From: Herbaspirillum sp. Sphag64 | GTDB lineage: Bacteria > Pseudomonadota > Gammaproteobacteria > Burkholderiales > Burkholderiaceae_D | Length of the DNA: 64,000 nucleotides | Reading direction: 5' to 3' | Assembly (NCBI RefSeq): GCF_014192645.1 | Contig: NZ_JACHYE010000004.1 | Location: 186,001 to 250,000, forward strand | Shown: one piece after another, positions 55,903 to 64,000 of the stretch | How positions within the stretch are numbered: the first letter of the stretch is position 1 | Layout: every line of letters starts with the position of its first letter | Position numbers and translations under genes: made by a program | Notes under the pieces: model-generated | Told to the model about the DNA's origin: nothing | The model's database searches: none | What the model saw: the letters and a program-made list of their open reading frames with translations, nothing else

Positions 55903-57294
55903 ATGATCAAGTCACGTATCGAATATGACGCTTTTGGCCCTGTCGACGTTCCGGCCGATAAATATTGGGGCGCGCAGACACAGCGCGCGTTGGCCGTATT
56001 TGAGGTTGGTGAAGAACGTTTTCCCGCCTGTCTGTTGCATGCATTCGGATTGCAAAAAATGGCCGCAGCACGTGCCAACCAGCGCTGCGGTGTGCTTGAG
56101 GCCACGATCGCGAATGCCATCATCAGCGCCGCAAGTGAGTTACGGGAGGGGCGCTACGATGAGCACTTTCCGCTCACGATATGGCAGACCGGTTCGGGCA
56201 CGCAAACCAATATGAATGCCAACGAAGTGATCGCTAATCGGGCTAATGTGTTGTTGGGACAGCCCTTGGGCACGAAATCGCCAGTTCACCCCAATGATCA
56301 TGTCAATGCCTCGCAATCTTCCAATGACAGCTTTCCGACAGTGATGCATCTGGTTACCTTACTGGAGTTGGAGGAGCGGCTCAAGCCTGCGCTGGCATTG
56401 TTGCGCGATAGCCTGCAAGAGCGTGCGACTGCTTTCGCCGATGTGTTGAAGATCGCACGCACGCATCTCATGGATGCCGTTCCCATGACGATGGGACAGA
56501 GTTTCGACGCATTTTCTCATCAGATCGGTCATGCGATTGATCGTTTGGATGCGACCATGTCACGCCTGTTGTCTTTGCCGCAAGGTGGTACGGCAGCTGG
56601 GACTGGGTTGAATGCTCCCCCCAATTTTGATCACCTTTTTTGTGAAGAAATCAGTGCCCTGACCGATCACTGTTTTTCTCCCAATCCATCCAAGTTCGAG
56701 GGAATGGCATCGCATGACGCACTGGTCGAAGTATCCGGTGCACTCAATGTGCTGGCGACGTCATTGATCAAGATTGCCAACGACATTCGCTGGCTCGGTT
56801 CCGGGCCACGTTGTGGTCTCGGTGAATTAAAAATTCCTGACGACGGCCTTACCAGCTCGATCATGCCCGGCAAACGTAATCCGACCATTGCAGAAGTATT
56901 GGCACAGGCCTGCATGCAAGTGATGGGCAACCACGCGACGATCACCATCGCCAACGCCTCCGGCAATTTTGAATTGAACGTTGCCAAACCGGTATTAATT
57001 AACAATCTGTTGCAGTCGATTCGTGTGATAGCGGATGCCGCACGCGTGTTTGCACGGCGACTGGTGCAGGGACTGGAAGTAGATGCGGTGCGGCTGGTAG
57101 CGAATATCGACAATGCGCTACTGCAAGTGACCGCGCTGAATCCGATTCTCGGTTACGACAAGGTCGCACAGATTACCGCGAAGGCACTGGCAGAGGGCAT
57201 CACGCCCCGCGCGGCGACCTTGTCGCTGGGTTTGCTCGATGCAGCCACTTATGACCGTGAGGTGAGTGCGGCGAAGCTGGCCGGGTTGAATTAG
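55903..57294 (+). CDS. class II fumarase-like hydratase/lyase
   Basis: A 463-residue protein of the FumC type, interconverting fumarate and malate without an iron-sulfur cluster. Conserved blocks are DKYWGAQTQRAL, TGSGTQTNMNANEVIANRA, HPNDHVNASQSSNDSFPT and the catalytic-loop region. That loop reads LTSSIMPGKRNPTIAEVLAQ, whereas typical FumC has GSSIMPGKVNPTQCEA. The change at the start (T for G), R for V and IAEV for QCEA mark a divergent paralogue. The start at 55903 has the typical short N-terminus; the frame extends 15 codons upstream. It probably handles fumarate released by the upstream lyase, but a different substrate is possible. Confidence 0.88.
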   Translation: MIKSRIEYDAFGPVDVPADKYWGAQTQRALAVFEVGEERFPACLLHAFGLQKMAAARANQRCGVLEATIANAIISAASELREGRYDEHFPLTIWQTGSGTQTNMNANEVIANRANVLLGQPLGTKSPVHPNDHVNASQSSNDSFPTVMHLVTLLELEERLKPALALLRDSLQERATAFADVLKIARTHLMDAVPMTMGQSFDAFSHQIGHAIDRLDATMSRLLSLPQGGTAAGTGLNAPPNFDHLFCEEISALTDHCFSPNPSKFEGMASHDALVEVSGALNVLATSLIKIANDIRWLGSGPRCGLGELKIPDDGLTSSIMPGKRNPTIAEVLAQACMQVMGNHATITIANASGNFELNVAKPVLINNLLQSIRVIADAARVFARRLVQGLEVDAVRLVANIDNALLQVTALNPILGYDKVAQITAKALAEGITPRAATLSLGLLDAATYDREVSAAKLAGLN

Positions 57295-57479
57295 TCTTGC
57301 TTCGTCTAGATGTTACTTTGCAGCTGTTGCTGTTTTGCTAGCAGCTAGCATTTCTCCCTATGCTAGCTTATTACTAAGCTTTAGAGTCCGTCAGCGTAGA
57401 GAAGGCAGTGTGAACGCTTATCTTCGTTACCAGACATCCCTCCTGCATCTACAAACCAAAAACATTTTTTGGTCTGAAC

Positions 57480-57514
57480 CTGATACTAGCTGCTGTATTG
57501 AAAACCGTGTATCA
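57480..57514. promoter_or_regulatory. inverted repeat CTGATAC...GTATCAG upstream of ACS transporter
   Basis: A 7+7 inverted repeat with a 21-base spacer, about 65 bases before the GTG start of the MFS transporter. It could be an operator of the LysR regulator encoded beyond that gene. The evidence is only the symmetry. Confidence 0.35.
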
Positions 57515-57578
57515 GTGACACTACTGCGCTCAGATACCGGTTTCTAATTATTCCAATACATAACACGCGGAGACAGAT

Positions 57579-58940
57579 GTGAATTCCATCAATCAGGAAA
57601 GGGTGCTCGTCGACAAAGTCGGCGACGATGTCAGGGACGTTGCCGTCCATATCGATCCGGAAGTTACTGCTGATACTGCTGGTGCCGTCTACAAGCGCAT
57701 TGCAATACGTTTCATCCCGTTGCTGTTCGCCTGCTATGTCATGGCCTACCTTGATCGCGTCAACGTCGGCTTTGCCAAGCTGCAGATGCTCAATGATCTG
57801 CAATTCAGCGAAGCAATCTACGGACTGGGTGCAGGCGTATTTTTCATTGGCTATTTTCTCTTTGAAGTGCCCAGCAATCTTTTGCTGCATAAGCTCGGTG
57901 CACGTCGTTGGATCGCTCGTATCATGATCACATGGTCCCTGCTGTCCATGTGCACAGCCTGGGTATCCAGCCCTTTGCAGTTCTATGTCATACGCTTTTT
58001 GCTGGGGATTGCGGAGGCGGGTTTTTACCCAGGAATGCTGCTCTTTCTGACCTATTGGTTTCCTGCACATCGCCGTGGGCGCATGGTCGCCTTGCTGACT
58101 GCGGGTAATCCCGTGTCGGGTATGTTGGGTGGGCCGTTATCCGGATTTTTGATGAGTTCCATGGCGGGCGTCATGGGCATGCATGGCTGGCAGTGGCTGT
58201 TTATTCTCGAAGCCATTCCCGGTGTTTTACTCGGGTTCATGGTGTTGCGCCATCTGAATGATCGCGTCGCTGATGCCGCATGGTTGAGCGCGGAAGAACG
58301 GGCGATGGTTCAACGTGATATTGATCTCGACAATAAGGTCAAGACCCATGGATCGGTCACCGATGTATTTAGATCTGGTCGCGTCTGGTTACTGGCATTG
58401 ATTTTGTTCTGCATCATCATGGGTTCGTATGCACTGAGTTTCTGGCAGCCGACAATCATCAAGGGGACCGGTATTACGGATCCGAAGCTGATTGGCTTAT
58501 TGACGATCATCCCCTATACCGCAGCACTGGTGACGATGATCTTGATGGGGCGCAGCGCTGACAGGCATCGCGAGCGTCGTTGGCATGTCATCGTCCCGGC
58601 ACTTTTTGCAGCTTGCGGATTCGTTGTATGTGCCAACAGCGTACACAGCTCGATGCTATCGATGACTGGATTGACGATGGTCGCGATGGGCGTAGTCAGT
58701 GCATTGCCGATGTTCTGGGCGTTACCGACCTCGTTTCTTGGCGGGGCCGGTGCCGCCGCCGGCATCGCGCTGATTAATGCAACGGCCAACCTCGCTGGCT
58801 TCATCAGTCCCACTGCTATTGGTGCACTCAAGGCGCTCACCGGTACGCTATCTTCAGGCTTGTATCTGGTGGCCGTGAGTTTGACCTTGGCGGCTCTATT
58901 GATCTGGGCCTGCATTCCAAGTCGCCTCGTGAATCGTTAG
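57579..58940 (+). CDS. MFS transporter, anion:cation symporter (ACS) family
   Basis: A 453-residue, 12-helix transporter of the ACS family, whose members carry phthalate, tartrate, galactarate, glucarate and similar organic anions. The first helix ends in AYLDRVNVGFAKLQM, the ACS hallmark (D-R-x-N-x-x-x-A), and EVPSNLLLHKLGARRW and FLLGIAEAGFYPGMLLFLTYW follow. The start is a GTG at 57579, six bases after GCGGAG; an ATG two bases earlier is immediately followed by TGA. With the IlvD/Edd dehydratase and LysR gene next door, a sugar acid or hydroxy-dicarboxylate is the probable cargo. Confidence 0.88.
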   Translation: MNSINQERVLVDKVGDDVRDVAVHIDPEVTADTAGAVYKRIAIRFIPLLFACYVMAYLDRVNVGFAKLQMLNDLQFSEAIYGLGAGVFFIGYFLFEVPSNLLLHKLGARRWIARIMITWSLLSMCTAWVSSPLQFYVIRFLLGIAEAGFYPGMLLFLTYWFPAHRRGRMVALLTAGNPVSGMLGGPLSGFLMSSMAGVMGMHGWQWLFILEAIPGVLLGFMVLRHLNDRVADAAWLSAEERAMVQRDIDLDNKVKTHGSVTDVFRSGRVWLLALILFCIIMGSYALSFWQPTIIKGTGITDPKLIGLLTIIPYTAALVTMILMGRSADRHRERRWHVIVPALFAACGFVVCANSVHSSMLSMTGLTMVAMGVVSALPMFWALPTSFLGGAGAAAGIALINATANLAGFISPTAIGALKALTGTLSSGLYLVAVSLTLAALLIWACIPSRLVNR

Positions 58941-58975
58941 TACTTAGTCGCTGCCGGCGACTTATGTCGCTGGCA

Positions 58976-59875
58976 CTACTTACGCGGCTTACGTTTGTTG
59001 CTCTTCGTGCGAAAGACCTCTTCAGCGTGTTCCAGAAACAGTTCAGCGAGATGAGAGTGAGGGCTTTGTACGCCCCAGATAAATCCAATTCGTCGGACGG
59101 GTGCCTGCCGGGGCAAGGATACGCGAGCAATCGACAGTCCTCCCGACCATAGTGCCGACCAGTCGGGTAGCAGCGACACGCCAAGTCCATGGTCGACCAT
59201 GACCGCAATTGACATCAGTCCGTTAATTTCAAGGCGCTGATGTGGGCGAATACCGTGATCCCGCAAGTAGCGATCAGCGAGCTGGCCGCCCCAGACGGAG
59301 CGGTCATAGCGAATGAATGGTTGGGTACGTAACAAATCATGCGGATCGCGATCGGCCAGATCAAGAGGGGCGACAACCACGAGTGGCTCGTCCATCAGTG
59401 GAGACCACTCGCAGGTTTTTGGAATGGCAAATTGGGGTTCGACGACCACTGCTGCATCGAGTTCGCCGGAGGCTACCATGCGGCACAGTTCGATCGATGC
59501 GTTGGATACGACTGACACCGAAAGATCGGGGTGTTGGGCATAGAGTGTGCGCAATACAGGCGGTAGTACGGTGGTCAGTGCCGAGACAAAGGTGCCCAAG
59601 CGTAATTCCCCGACTGGCAAGCCCTTGATCGCCATCGCACGCAGGTCGCGCTCTTCGCGCAACATGCTGCGCGCGCTATCGAGAATGTTGAGCCCAACCG
59701 CAGTTGGCTTTACCGACCGCCCGGAGCGCTTCAGCAGTGGCGTGCCTAATTCTTCTTCGAGCGCTCTCACTCTGGCGGCGAGCGCGGCAGAAGTCAGGTC
59801 CAGACGTCGTGCAGCCTCAGCGATGGAGCCGCATTCCACGGTGGTGACGAAGCTTTGTATATATCGGATGTCCAT
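58976..59875 (-). CDS. LysR-family transcriptional regulator
   Basis: A 299-residue LysR regulator with the HTH at about 1-60 (IRYIQSFVTTVECGSIAEAA, LTSAALAARVRALEEELG) and an effector domain from about 88 to 285. It is divergent from the IlvD/Edd dehydratase with a 192-base intergenic region, and convergent with the ACS transporter. It probably controls the dehydratase and perhaps the transporter. The basic C-terminal tail (KSNKRKPRK) is unusual but harmless. Confidence 0.87.
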   Translation of the reverse strand: MDIRYIQSFVTTVECGSIAEAARRLDLTSAALAARVRALEEELGTPLLKRSGRSVKPTAVGLNILDSARSMLREERDLRAMAIKGLPVGELRLGTFVSALTTVLPPVLRTLYAQHPDLSVSVVSNASIELCRMVASGELDAAVVVEPQFAIPKTCEWSPLMDEPLVVVAPLDLADRDPHDLLRTQPFIRYDRSVWGGQLADRYLRDHGIRPHQRLEINGLMSIAVMVDHGLGVSLLPDWSALWSGGLSIARVSLPRQAPVRRIGFIWGVQSPHSHLAELFLEHAEEVFRTKSNKRKPRK

Positions 59876-60067
59876 TTTTCGATAGTAAAAAATATTTTCT
59901 TTTTAAGCAAGCAATGCCAAATTGTTTTTCGTAATGAAAGTGCTCAGAATCAACATCCGTACCCTGACGAGGAACAGAACGTTCATCGCGGGTTTTAACA
60001 ATAATGGCATCCAGTGATCAGCCGATACCTGCCGGCTATGGTGACCATGCAGCGAGGAGAAAGATAG

Positions 60068-61789
60068 ATGAAACCCCAACAAAAAGGTTTAAAAAAGGGA
60101 CTGACCAACTACGGAGATCAAGGCTTTTCGCTGTTTCTCCGGAAAGCTTTCATCAAGGGCGCTGGCTACACCGACAAGGCGCTGGAGCGTCCGGTGGTCG
60201 GCATTGTCAATACTGGTAGCAGCTACAATCCCTGCCATGGCAATGCACCCCAGCTGATCGAAGCGGTCAAGCGAGGCGTGATGCTGGCCGGCGGTTTGCC
60301 GATGGACTTTCCCACTATCTCGATCCACGAAAGTTTCTCCGCACCGACCAGCATGTACCTGCGCAATCTGATGTCCATGGACACCGAGGAAATGGTCCGT
60401 GCACAACCGATGGATGCAGTGGTACTCATTGGTGGATGCGACAAGACTGTGCCGGCGCAACTCATGGGCGCGGCCTCAGCAGGTATCCCTTCGATTCAGC
60501 TCATTACCGGTTCCATGCTGACCGGGAGTCACCGCAGCGAACGCGTAGGCGCATGCACTGATTGCCGGCGCTATTGGGGTAAATACCGTGCTGAAGAAAT
60601 TGATGCTGAAGAAATTTCAGAGGTCAACAATCAACTGGTTGCCAGTGTCGGTACTTGTTCCGTCATGGGCACTGCCAGCACCATGGCTTGCATTGCCGAA
60701 GCCCTGGGCATGACGGTACCTGGCGGTGCTTCCCCACCGGCCGTGACCGCAGATCGTATCCGCATCGCGGAAGAAACCGGTGCGCAGGCGGTACAGATGG
60801 CGCGTGACGGGTTGACGATCGATAAAATCCTGACGCCTGCGGCGTTCGAAAACGCCATGCGGGTCTTGCTGGCCATCGGTGGCTCGACCAATGGCATTGT
60901 GCATCTCACTGCGATCGCTGGCCGTATGGGGCTGGAAATCGATCTTGAAGCACTTGATCGCATGGGGCGTGAGACGCCAGTATTGCTGGACTTGAAGCCT
61001 TCAGGTCAACACTACATGGAAGATTTTCACCACGCAGGTGGTATGGCGACCTTGCTGCATGAGCTCAAGCCGTTGCTACGCCTTGACGCCTTAACAGTCA
61101 CCGGACGCACCTTGGGTGAGGAAATCGAACTTGCCGGAAAGCCCTTTCCACAAGACGTCATTCGGCCCGCCAGCAACCCGATTTTTCCACAAGGTGGTAT
61201 CGCGGTGTTACGTGGGAATCTGGCACCCGGTGGTGCGATCATTAAACAGTCTGCCGCCAACGCGCAACTGATGGAGCATGAAGGACGTGCGGTAGTCTTT
61301 GAGAATATCGAAGACATGGCTAACCGGATCGACAGTGACGAACTGGACGTCACGGAGCGCGATATCCTGGTACTCAAAAACATCGGTCCCAAGGGGGCGC
61401 CAGGTATGCCGGAGGCTGGTTACATTCCCATTCCGCGCAAACTTGCACGCGCTGGTGTCAAAGACATTGTGCGCATTTCAGATGGCCGCATGAGCGGTAC
61501 TGCGTTCGGCACAATCGTGTTGCATGTCACACCTGAGTCCGCGATTGGCGGTCCGTTGGCATACGTGCGCAGCGGCGATCTGATCCGTTTGAGTGTAAAG
61601 CAGCGAGAGGTTACCTTGCTGGTATCCGACGAGGAATTGGCGCGACGTACGCAAGAAAAACCGGTGGTGATTCCTACTGCTGAACGTGGGTATGCGAAGC
61701 TGTTTTTGGATACAGTGACGCAGGCTGATCAGGGGGTGGATTTTGATTTCCTGCGCGCGGCAAAGATGGTGGGCAAGACGCCGGAATAA
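60068..61789 (+). CDS. IlvD/Edd-family dehydratase (probable sugar-acid dehydratase)
   Basis: A 573-residue iron-sulfur dehydratase of the dihydroxyacid/6-phosphogluconate dehydratase family. The cluster ligands appear as NPCHGNAPQLIEA (C near 57), IGGCDKTVPAQLMGA (C near 125) and VGTCSVMGTASTMACIAEAL (C near 197). The C-terminal region has RISDGRMSGTAFGTIVLHVTPESAIGGPL. The wording (KKGLTNYGDQGFSLFLRKAF at the start) is that of the arabonate/xylonate/galactonate-type branch rather than IlvD. It dehydrates an aldonic acid to its 2-keto-3-deoxy form. A strong AGGAGA ribosome site precedes the ATG. It is divergent from LysR. No aldolase or KDG kinase is adjacent. Confidence 0.88.
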   Translation: MKPQQKGLKKGLTNYGDQGFSLFLRKAFIKGAGYTDKALERPVVGIVNTGSSYNPCHGNAPQLIEAVKRGVMLAGGLPMDFPTISIHESFSAPTSMYLRNLMSMDTEEMVRAQPMDAVVLIGGCDKTVPAQLMGAASAGIPSIQLITGSMLTGSHRSERVGACTDCRRYWGKYRAEEIDAEEISEVNNQLVASVGTCSVMGTASTMACIAEALGMTVPGGASPPAVTADRIRIAEETGAQAVQMARDGLTIDKILTPAAFENAMRVLLAIGGSTNGIVHLTAIAGRMGLEIDLEALDRMGRETPVLLDLKPSGQHYMEDFHHAGGMATLLHELKPLLRLDALTVTGRTLGEEIELAGKPFPQDVIRPASNPIFPQGGIAVLRGNLAPGGAIIKQSAANAQLMEHEGRAVVFENIEDMANRIDSDELDVTERDILVLKNIGPKGAPGMPEAGYIPIPRKLARAGVKDIVRISDGRMSGTAFGTIVLHVTPESAIGGPLAYVRSGDLIRLSVKQREVTLLVSDEELARRTQEKPVVIPTAERGYAKLFLDTVTQADQGVDFDFLRAAKMVGKTPE

Positions 61790-61918
61790 TTTGCCCCCTA
61801 CCGTTCAACCTGGACATTGCTGATATGGGGCCAAGATCACTTACCTGGTCCGGTATCGTTGTTTGCCCTCGTTATTCCCATTCTCGTTTGCTGTTGCGCT
61901 CATGAGACCCTGGTGCCC

Positions 61919-61955
61919 AATAAAAGCCAGCCCTCTGCAGAGTGCTGGCTTTTAT
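61919..61955. terminator. bidirectional terminator between dehydratase and azoreductase-like gene
   Basis: AATAAAAGCCAGC, a loop, GCTGGCTTTTATT: a perfect 13-base-pair stem with A and T tracts on both sides, serving the convergent genes. Confidence 0.85.
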
Positions 61956-61971
61956 TCTGGGTGTCGTAATC

Positions 61972-62601
61972 TCAACCACACTGAGATGCTGTCGGTTTCA
62001 AGAATTCCGCAGCACGCGTCGCTACTACCTCTAGAGGTGACGCTTCTCGTGCCAGTCCGGTCACCGGAATGAAGGTGATATCGGTCAGTCCAATGACACC
62101 AAGAATCGCTCGCAGGTAAGGCCGAAAGAAATCTGGTTGGCCGCAATGTTCTGCAAACATGCTACCGCCGGAAGTGACGGCAACGAAGACAGGGCGGTCA
62201 GGCAGTAAGCCATGTTTGCCGGTCTCGGTGGTCACGAATGTCACATCCTTACGAACCACCAGGTCAATCCAGTTCTTTAACACTGCTGGCACAGTAAAAT
62301 TATGTACCGGGGTGGAAATCCAGAGTACGTCGGCGTTCTTGAGCTCTTCAATGAGCGTATCGGAGCCTGTCAATACCGCGCCATATTGCTCCTTGGCCTG
62401 CGTGACGGGAATCAGCAGGGAATCAGCGTAATCGGCAGAAATTGGCTCTGGCGGTGTAACGCCGAGGCGTCGATAGGTGGTTGTCACGGGCTGTCCAAAA
62501 TAGTCAGCCAGTTTGGGTAACAAGAGTTTGGTCAGATGGCGGCTGGTCGCATTGCCGCCGCGCGGGCTGCAATCGATGACCAGAGTGCGAAGTGTTTTCA
62601 T
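61972..62601 (-). CDS. FMN-dependent NADH oxidoreductase (AzoR-like)
   Basis: A 209-residue flavodoxin-fold quinone/azo reductase. The FMN phosphate loop is DCSPRGGNATSRHLT near residue 10, the second FMN segment is ISTPVHNFTVPAVLKNWID near 95, and the third is VTSGGSMF near 143. These enzymes reduce quinones or azo compounds with NAD(P)H. Its start overlaps the GNAT gene stop by four bases, so the two are one operon. The divergent MocR-type gene at 63170 probably regulates them. Confidence 0.86.
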   Translation of the reverse strand: MKTLRTLVIDCSPRGGNATSRHLTKLLLPKLADYFGQPVTTTYRRLGVTPPEPISADYADSLLIPVTQAKEQYGAVLTGSDTLIEELKNADVLWISTPVHNFTVPAVLKNWIDLVVRKDVTFVTTETGKHGLLPDRPVFVAVTSGGSMFAEHCGQPDFFRPYLRAILGVIGLTDITFIPVTGLAREASPLEVVATRAAEFLKPTASQCG

Positions 62602-63035
62602 GACAAGTTCATAGTGAAGTGAAGTCCAAGCGCCAACAAGCCTGCGCGGAAATAGAAGCGTTGCGCCAGCGAATTGGATAGCGCAGTATCGAGTACGAGT
62701 CGGTCACATTGCTGATCGCGGCCGATGTCGCATAATGCTTCGATAAGCCGCTCACCGTGTCCGTGTCCACGCTCATCACTAGCGGTAACCAGGTCGTCAA
62801 CGTAAATGAAACGTCCATGAATCAGGTTGTCGAGCTGACGATAACCGGCCAGTGCGACCGGCCGCTCTTGACGCCACAGCCCAAGCAAGCGGTAGCCTTG
62901 ACGCTGCTGAATTGATAGATGTTGGCTGAGTTCGTCGGCGCTCTTTAACTTTGGGCGCAACTGTTGCATGACGGTAAAACAGGCTGTGATGTCAGCTTCT
63001 GTTTCCGCGTGTCTAAGTGTTAAATTATTTACCAT
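62598..63035 (-). CDS. GNAT-family N-acetyltransferase
   Basis: A 145-residue GNAT protein. The strand FIYVDDLVTASDERGHGHGERLI contains the acetyl-CoA loop (R-G-H-G-x-G), and the C-terminal LAQRFYFRAGL segment is typical. The acceptor is unknown. It is first in a two-gene operon with the azoreductase-like gene (four-base overlap) and divergent from the MocR-type regulator, an arrangement that suggests a detoxification response to one chemical signal. Confidence 0.86.
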   Translation of the reverse strand: MVNNLTLRHAETEADITACFTVMQQLRPKLKSADELSQHLSIQQRQGYRLLGLWRQERPVALAGYRQLDNLIHGRFIYVDDLVTASDERGHGHGERLIEALCDIGRDQQCDRLVLDTALSNSLAQRFYFRAGLLALGLHFTMNLS

Positions 63036-63169
63036 GGAGTAGAAGAAGGTCGATGAAATTTCGAATTAACATACGATCTGGTCCATTGCGTTATATGCAG
63101 GACAAGACGCGAGTATCGGAGATCCCTGATGAAGACAACAGGCACATGTTTTGTCATTTCGACTAGTCC

Positions 63170-64000
63170 ATGAGCAAGATAAGCAAAGATCAATCGACCA
63201 CCAGCGGGAATCTGCATGCGCAAATCTACAGCCGCCTCCGCAACATGATTGAACAAGGGCAGTTAAAGGCCGGACAGCGCGTGTCGTCGTTGCGGACGAT
63301 GGCCGTTGAGCTGGGGGTTGCCCGCGGTACGGTTCAGGTCGCCTACGATCGTCTGATTGGCGAGGGCTATTTGGTTGCGCGCGGCCCGGCAGGTACCTTT
63401 GTCGCTGCCGCGCAGCTTGCGCAACAGGCCCGACAACACCATGCACTCCATGCCACAGACCCCCGACCCGCGAGCGGCGTGGATGTTCTTGCTGCGCGGG
63501 AAGTGAAAATTGACTTTGGTGGTGCAGTACCGGCGGCACTGCAGCTCGGTTTGCCTGCCTTGGATGCATTCCCTCGCAAGTTGTGGCAAAGGCTGATGGC
63601 ACGTCAGATTGCGCATTCGCACGCGTTGACCAATCCATCACCGATGGGGTATGCGCCGCTGCGTAGCGCATTGATCAGTTACCTTGGCGCGTCCCGTGGC
63701 ATTGAGGCGACGCCTGCACAATTATTCATTATCCCTTCGTATAGGGCCGGGCTGGCGCTGACCATCAATGCGCTGGCGCTCAACGCCGGTGAAGCCGGTC
63801 TCAGCGGTAGCCAGGCATGGATAGAAAATCCCGGCTATCCACCGACAGCAAGAGTACTGCAACAACTGGGTGTGCAGCCGTGTTGCATACCGGTTGACGA
63901 TCAAGGATTGGATGTCGCTTATGCGCAGCAGCACTACCAGGAAGCAAAGCTCGCCATCGTGACGCCATCGCATCAAAGTCCGACCGGTGTCGCGCTCAGC
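63170..64000 (+). CDS. MocR/PdxR-type regulator (GntR-HTH plus aminotransferase domain), partial
   Basis: A frame open from the ATG at 63170 to the window edge (277 codons), cut off there. Residues about 15-80 are a GntR winged HTH (LHAQIYSRLRNMIEQGQLKA, SSLRTMAVELGVARGTVQVA). From about 110 it continues as a fold-type I aminotransferase-like domain (GLPALDAFPRKLWQRLMAR, MGYAPLRSALISYLGASRGI, AWIENPGYPPTARVLQQLGV, VTPSHQSPTGVALS). This is the MocR architecture, in which PLP or a PLP adduct is the effector. The PLP lysine would lie past the edge. It is divergent from the GNAT-azoreductase operon, which it probably controls. The ribosome site is weak. Confidence 0.88.
   Translation, partial: MSKISKDQSTTSGNLHAQIYSRLRNMIEQGQLKAGQRVSSLRTMAVELGVARGTVQVAYDRLIGEGYLVARGPAGTFVAAAQLAQQARQHHALHATDPRPASGVDVLAAREVKIDFGGAVPAALQLGLPALDAFPRKLWQRLMARQIAHSHALTNPSPMGYAPLRSALISYLGASRGIEATPAQLFIIPSYRAGLALTINALALNAGEAGLSGSQAWIENPGYPPTARVLQQLGVQPCCIPVDDQGLDVAYAQQHYQEAKLAIVTPSHQSPTGVALS

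Noticed and set aside
1-64000. CRISPR arrays, rRNA or tRNA genes
   Set aside because: No regularly spaced repeats, and no tRNA- or rRNA-like segments were seen in the intergenic regions.

Overview
The window looks like chromosome of a betaproteobacterium of the order Burkholderiales, most likely family Oxalobacteraceae (Herbaspirillum/Herminiimonas/Undibacterium-like). This is inferred from two conserved backbone blocks: kdsD-kdsC-lptC-lptA-lptB-rpoN-hpf (34.8 down to 29.3 kb) and uvrA / MFS / ssb (44.0-49.0 kb), together with moderately GC-rich coding sequence. No rRNA, tRNA, CRISPR array or complete insertion sequence was seen.

Layout. 0-1.4 kb: a small gene pair of mobile-element type (ribbon-helix-helix plus coiled-coil protein) abuts a short-chain dehydrogenase gene that has lost its 5' end and its catalytic tyrosine. 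This looks like an island border. 1.9-5.5 kb: fatty-acid desaturase, LysR regulator and a DHA2-type drug exporter. 5.5-8.3 kb: Lrp regulator, EamA exporter and aminotransferase, with a repeated TTGGCA/TGCCAA motif in both promoters. 8.4-17.5 kb: CcdA-like/thioredoxin pair, LysR with divergent alpha/beta hydrolase, Aer-like chemoreceptor, carboxymuconolactone-decarboxylase-like protein with an MFS exporter, chromate transporter and a GNAT acetyltransferase. 17.5-22.2 kb: leuB divergent from a branched-chain-amino-acid-type ABC transporter with one fused permease and no binding protein. 22.4-27.2 kb: two hairpins ending in a terminator, solitary aceE, an SDR, then grxD-ubiX. 27.3-29.3 kb: AraC regulator and a second EamA transporter. 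29.3-37.9 kb: hpf, rpoN, the LPS-transport/KDO operon, a KefB/C-type antiporter and an AEC permease. 38.0-43.1 kb: a chemoreceptor ending in a CheR-tether-like pentapeptide, a decayed LysR pseudogene, and an orphan lipase effector (Tle1/DUF2235) with a lipoprotein that is probably its immunity partner. 43.2-49.0 kb: phytanoyl-CoA dioxygenase-like gene, uvrA, MFS, ssb. 49.0-50.4 kb: AT-rich gap and a secreted hydrolase.

50.5-61.8 kb is the most system-like part. A GntR regulator with two palindromic operators faces a fumarase/aspartase-superfamily lyase, a DctA-type dicarboxylate symporter, a chemoreceptor and a divergent class II fumarase. An ACS-family organic-anion MFS transporter, a LysR regulator and an IlvD/Edd sugar-acid dehydratase follow. 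I infer a sense-import-cleave route in which the lyase releases fumarate and the fumarase returns it to the TCA cycle; the true substrate is unknown. The window ends with an azoreductase-like/GNAT operon divergent from a MocR-type regulator that runs off the right edge.

All functions are from reading the translated sequences by eye; no database search was run.
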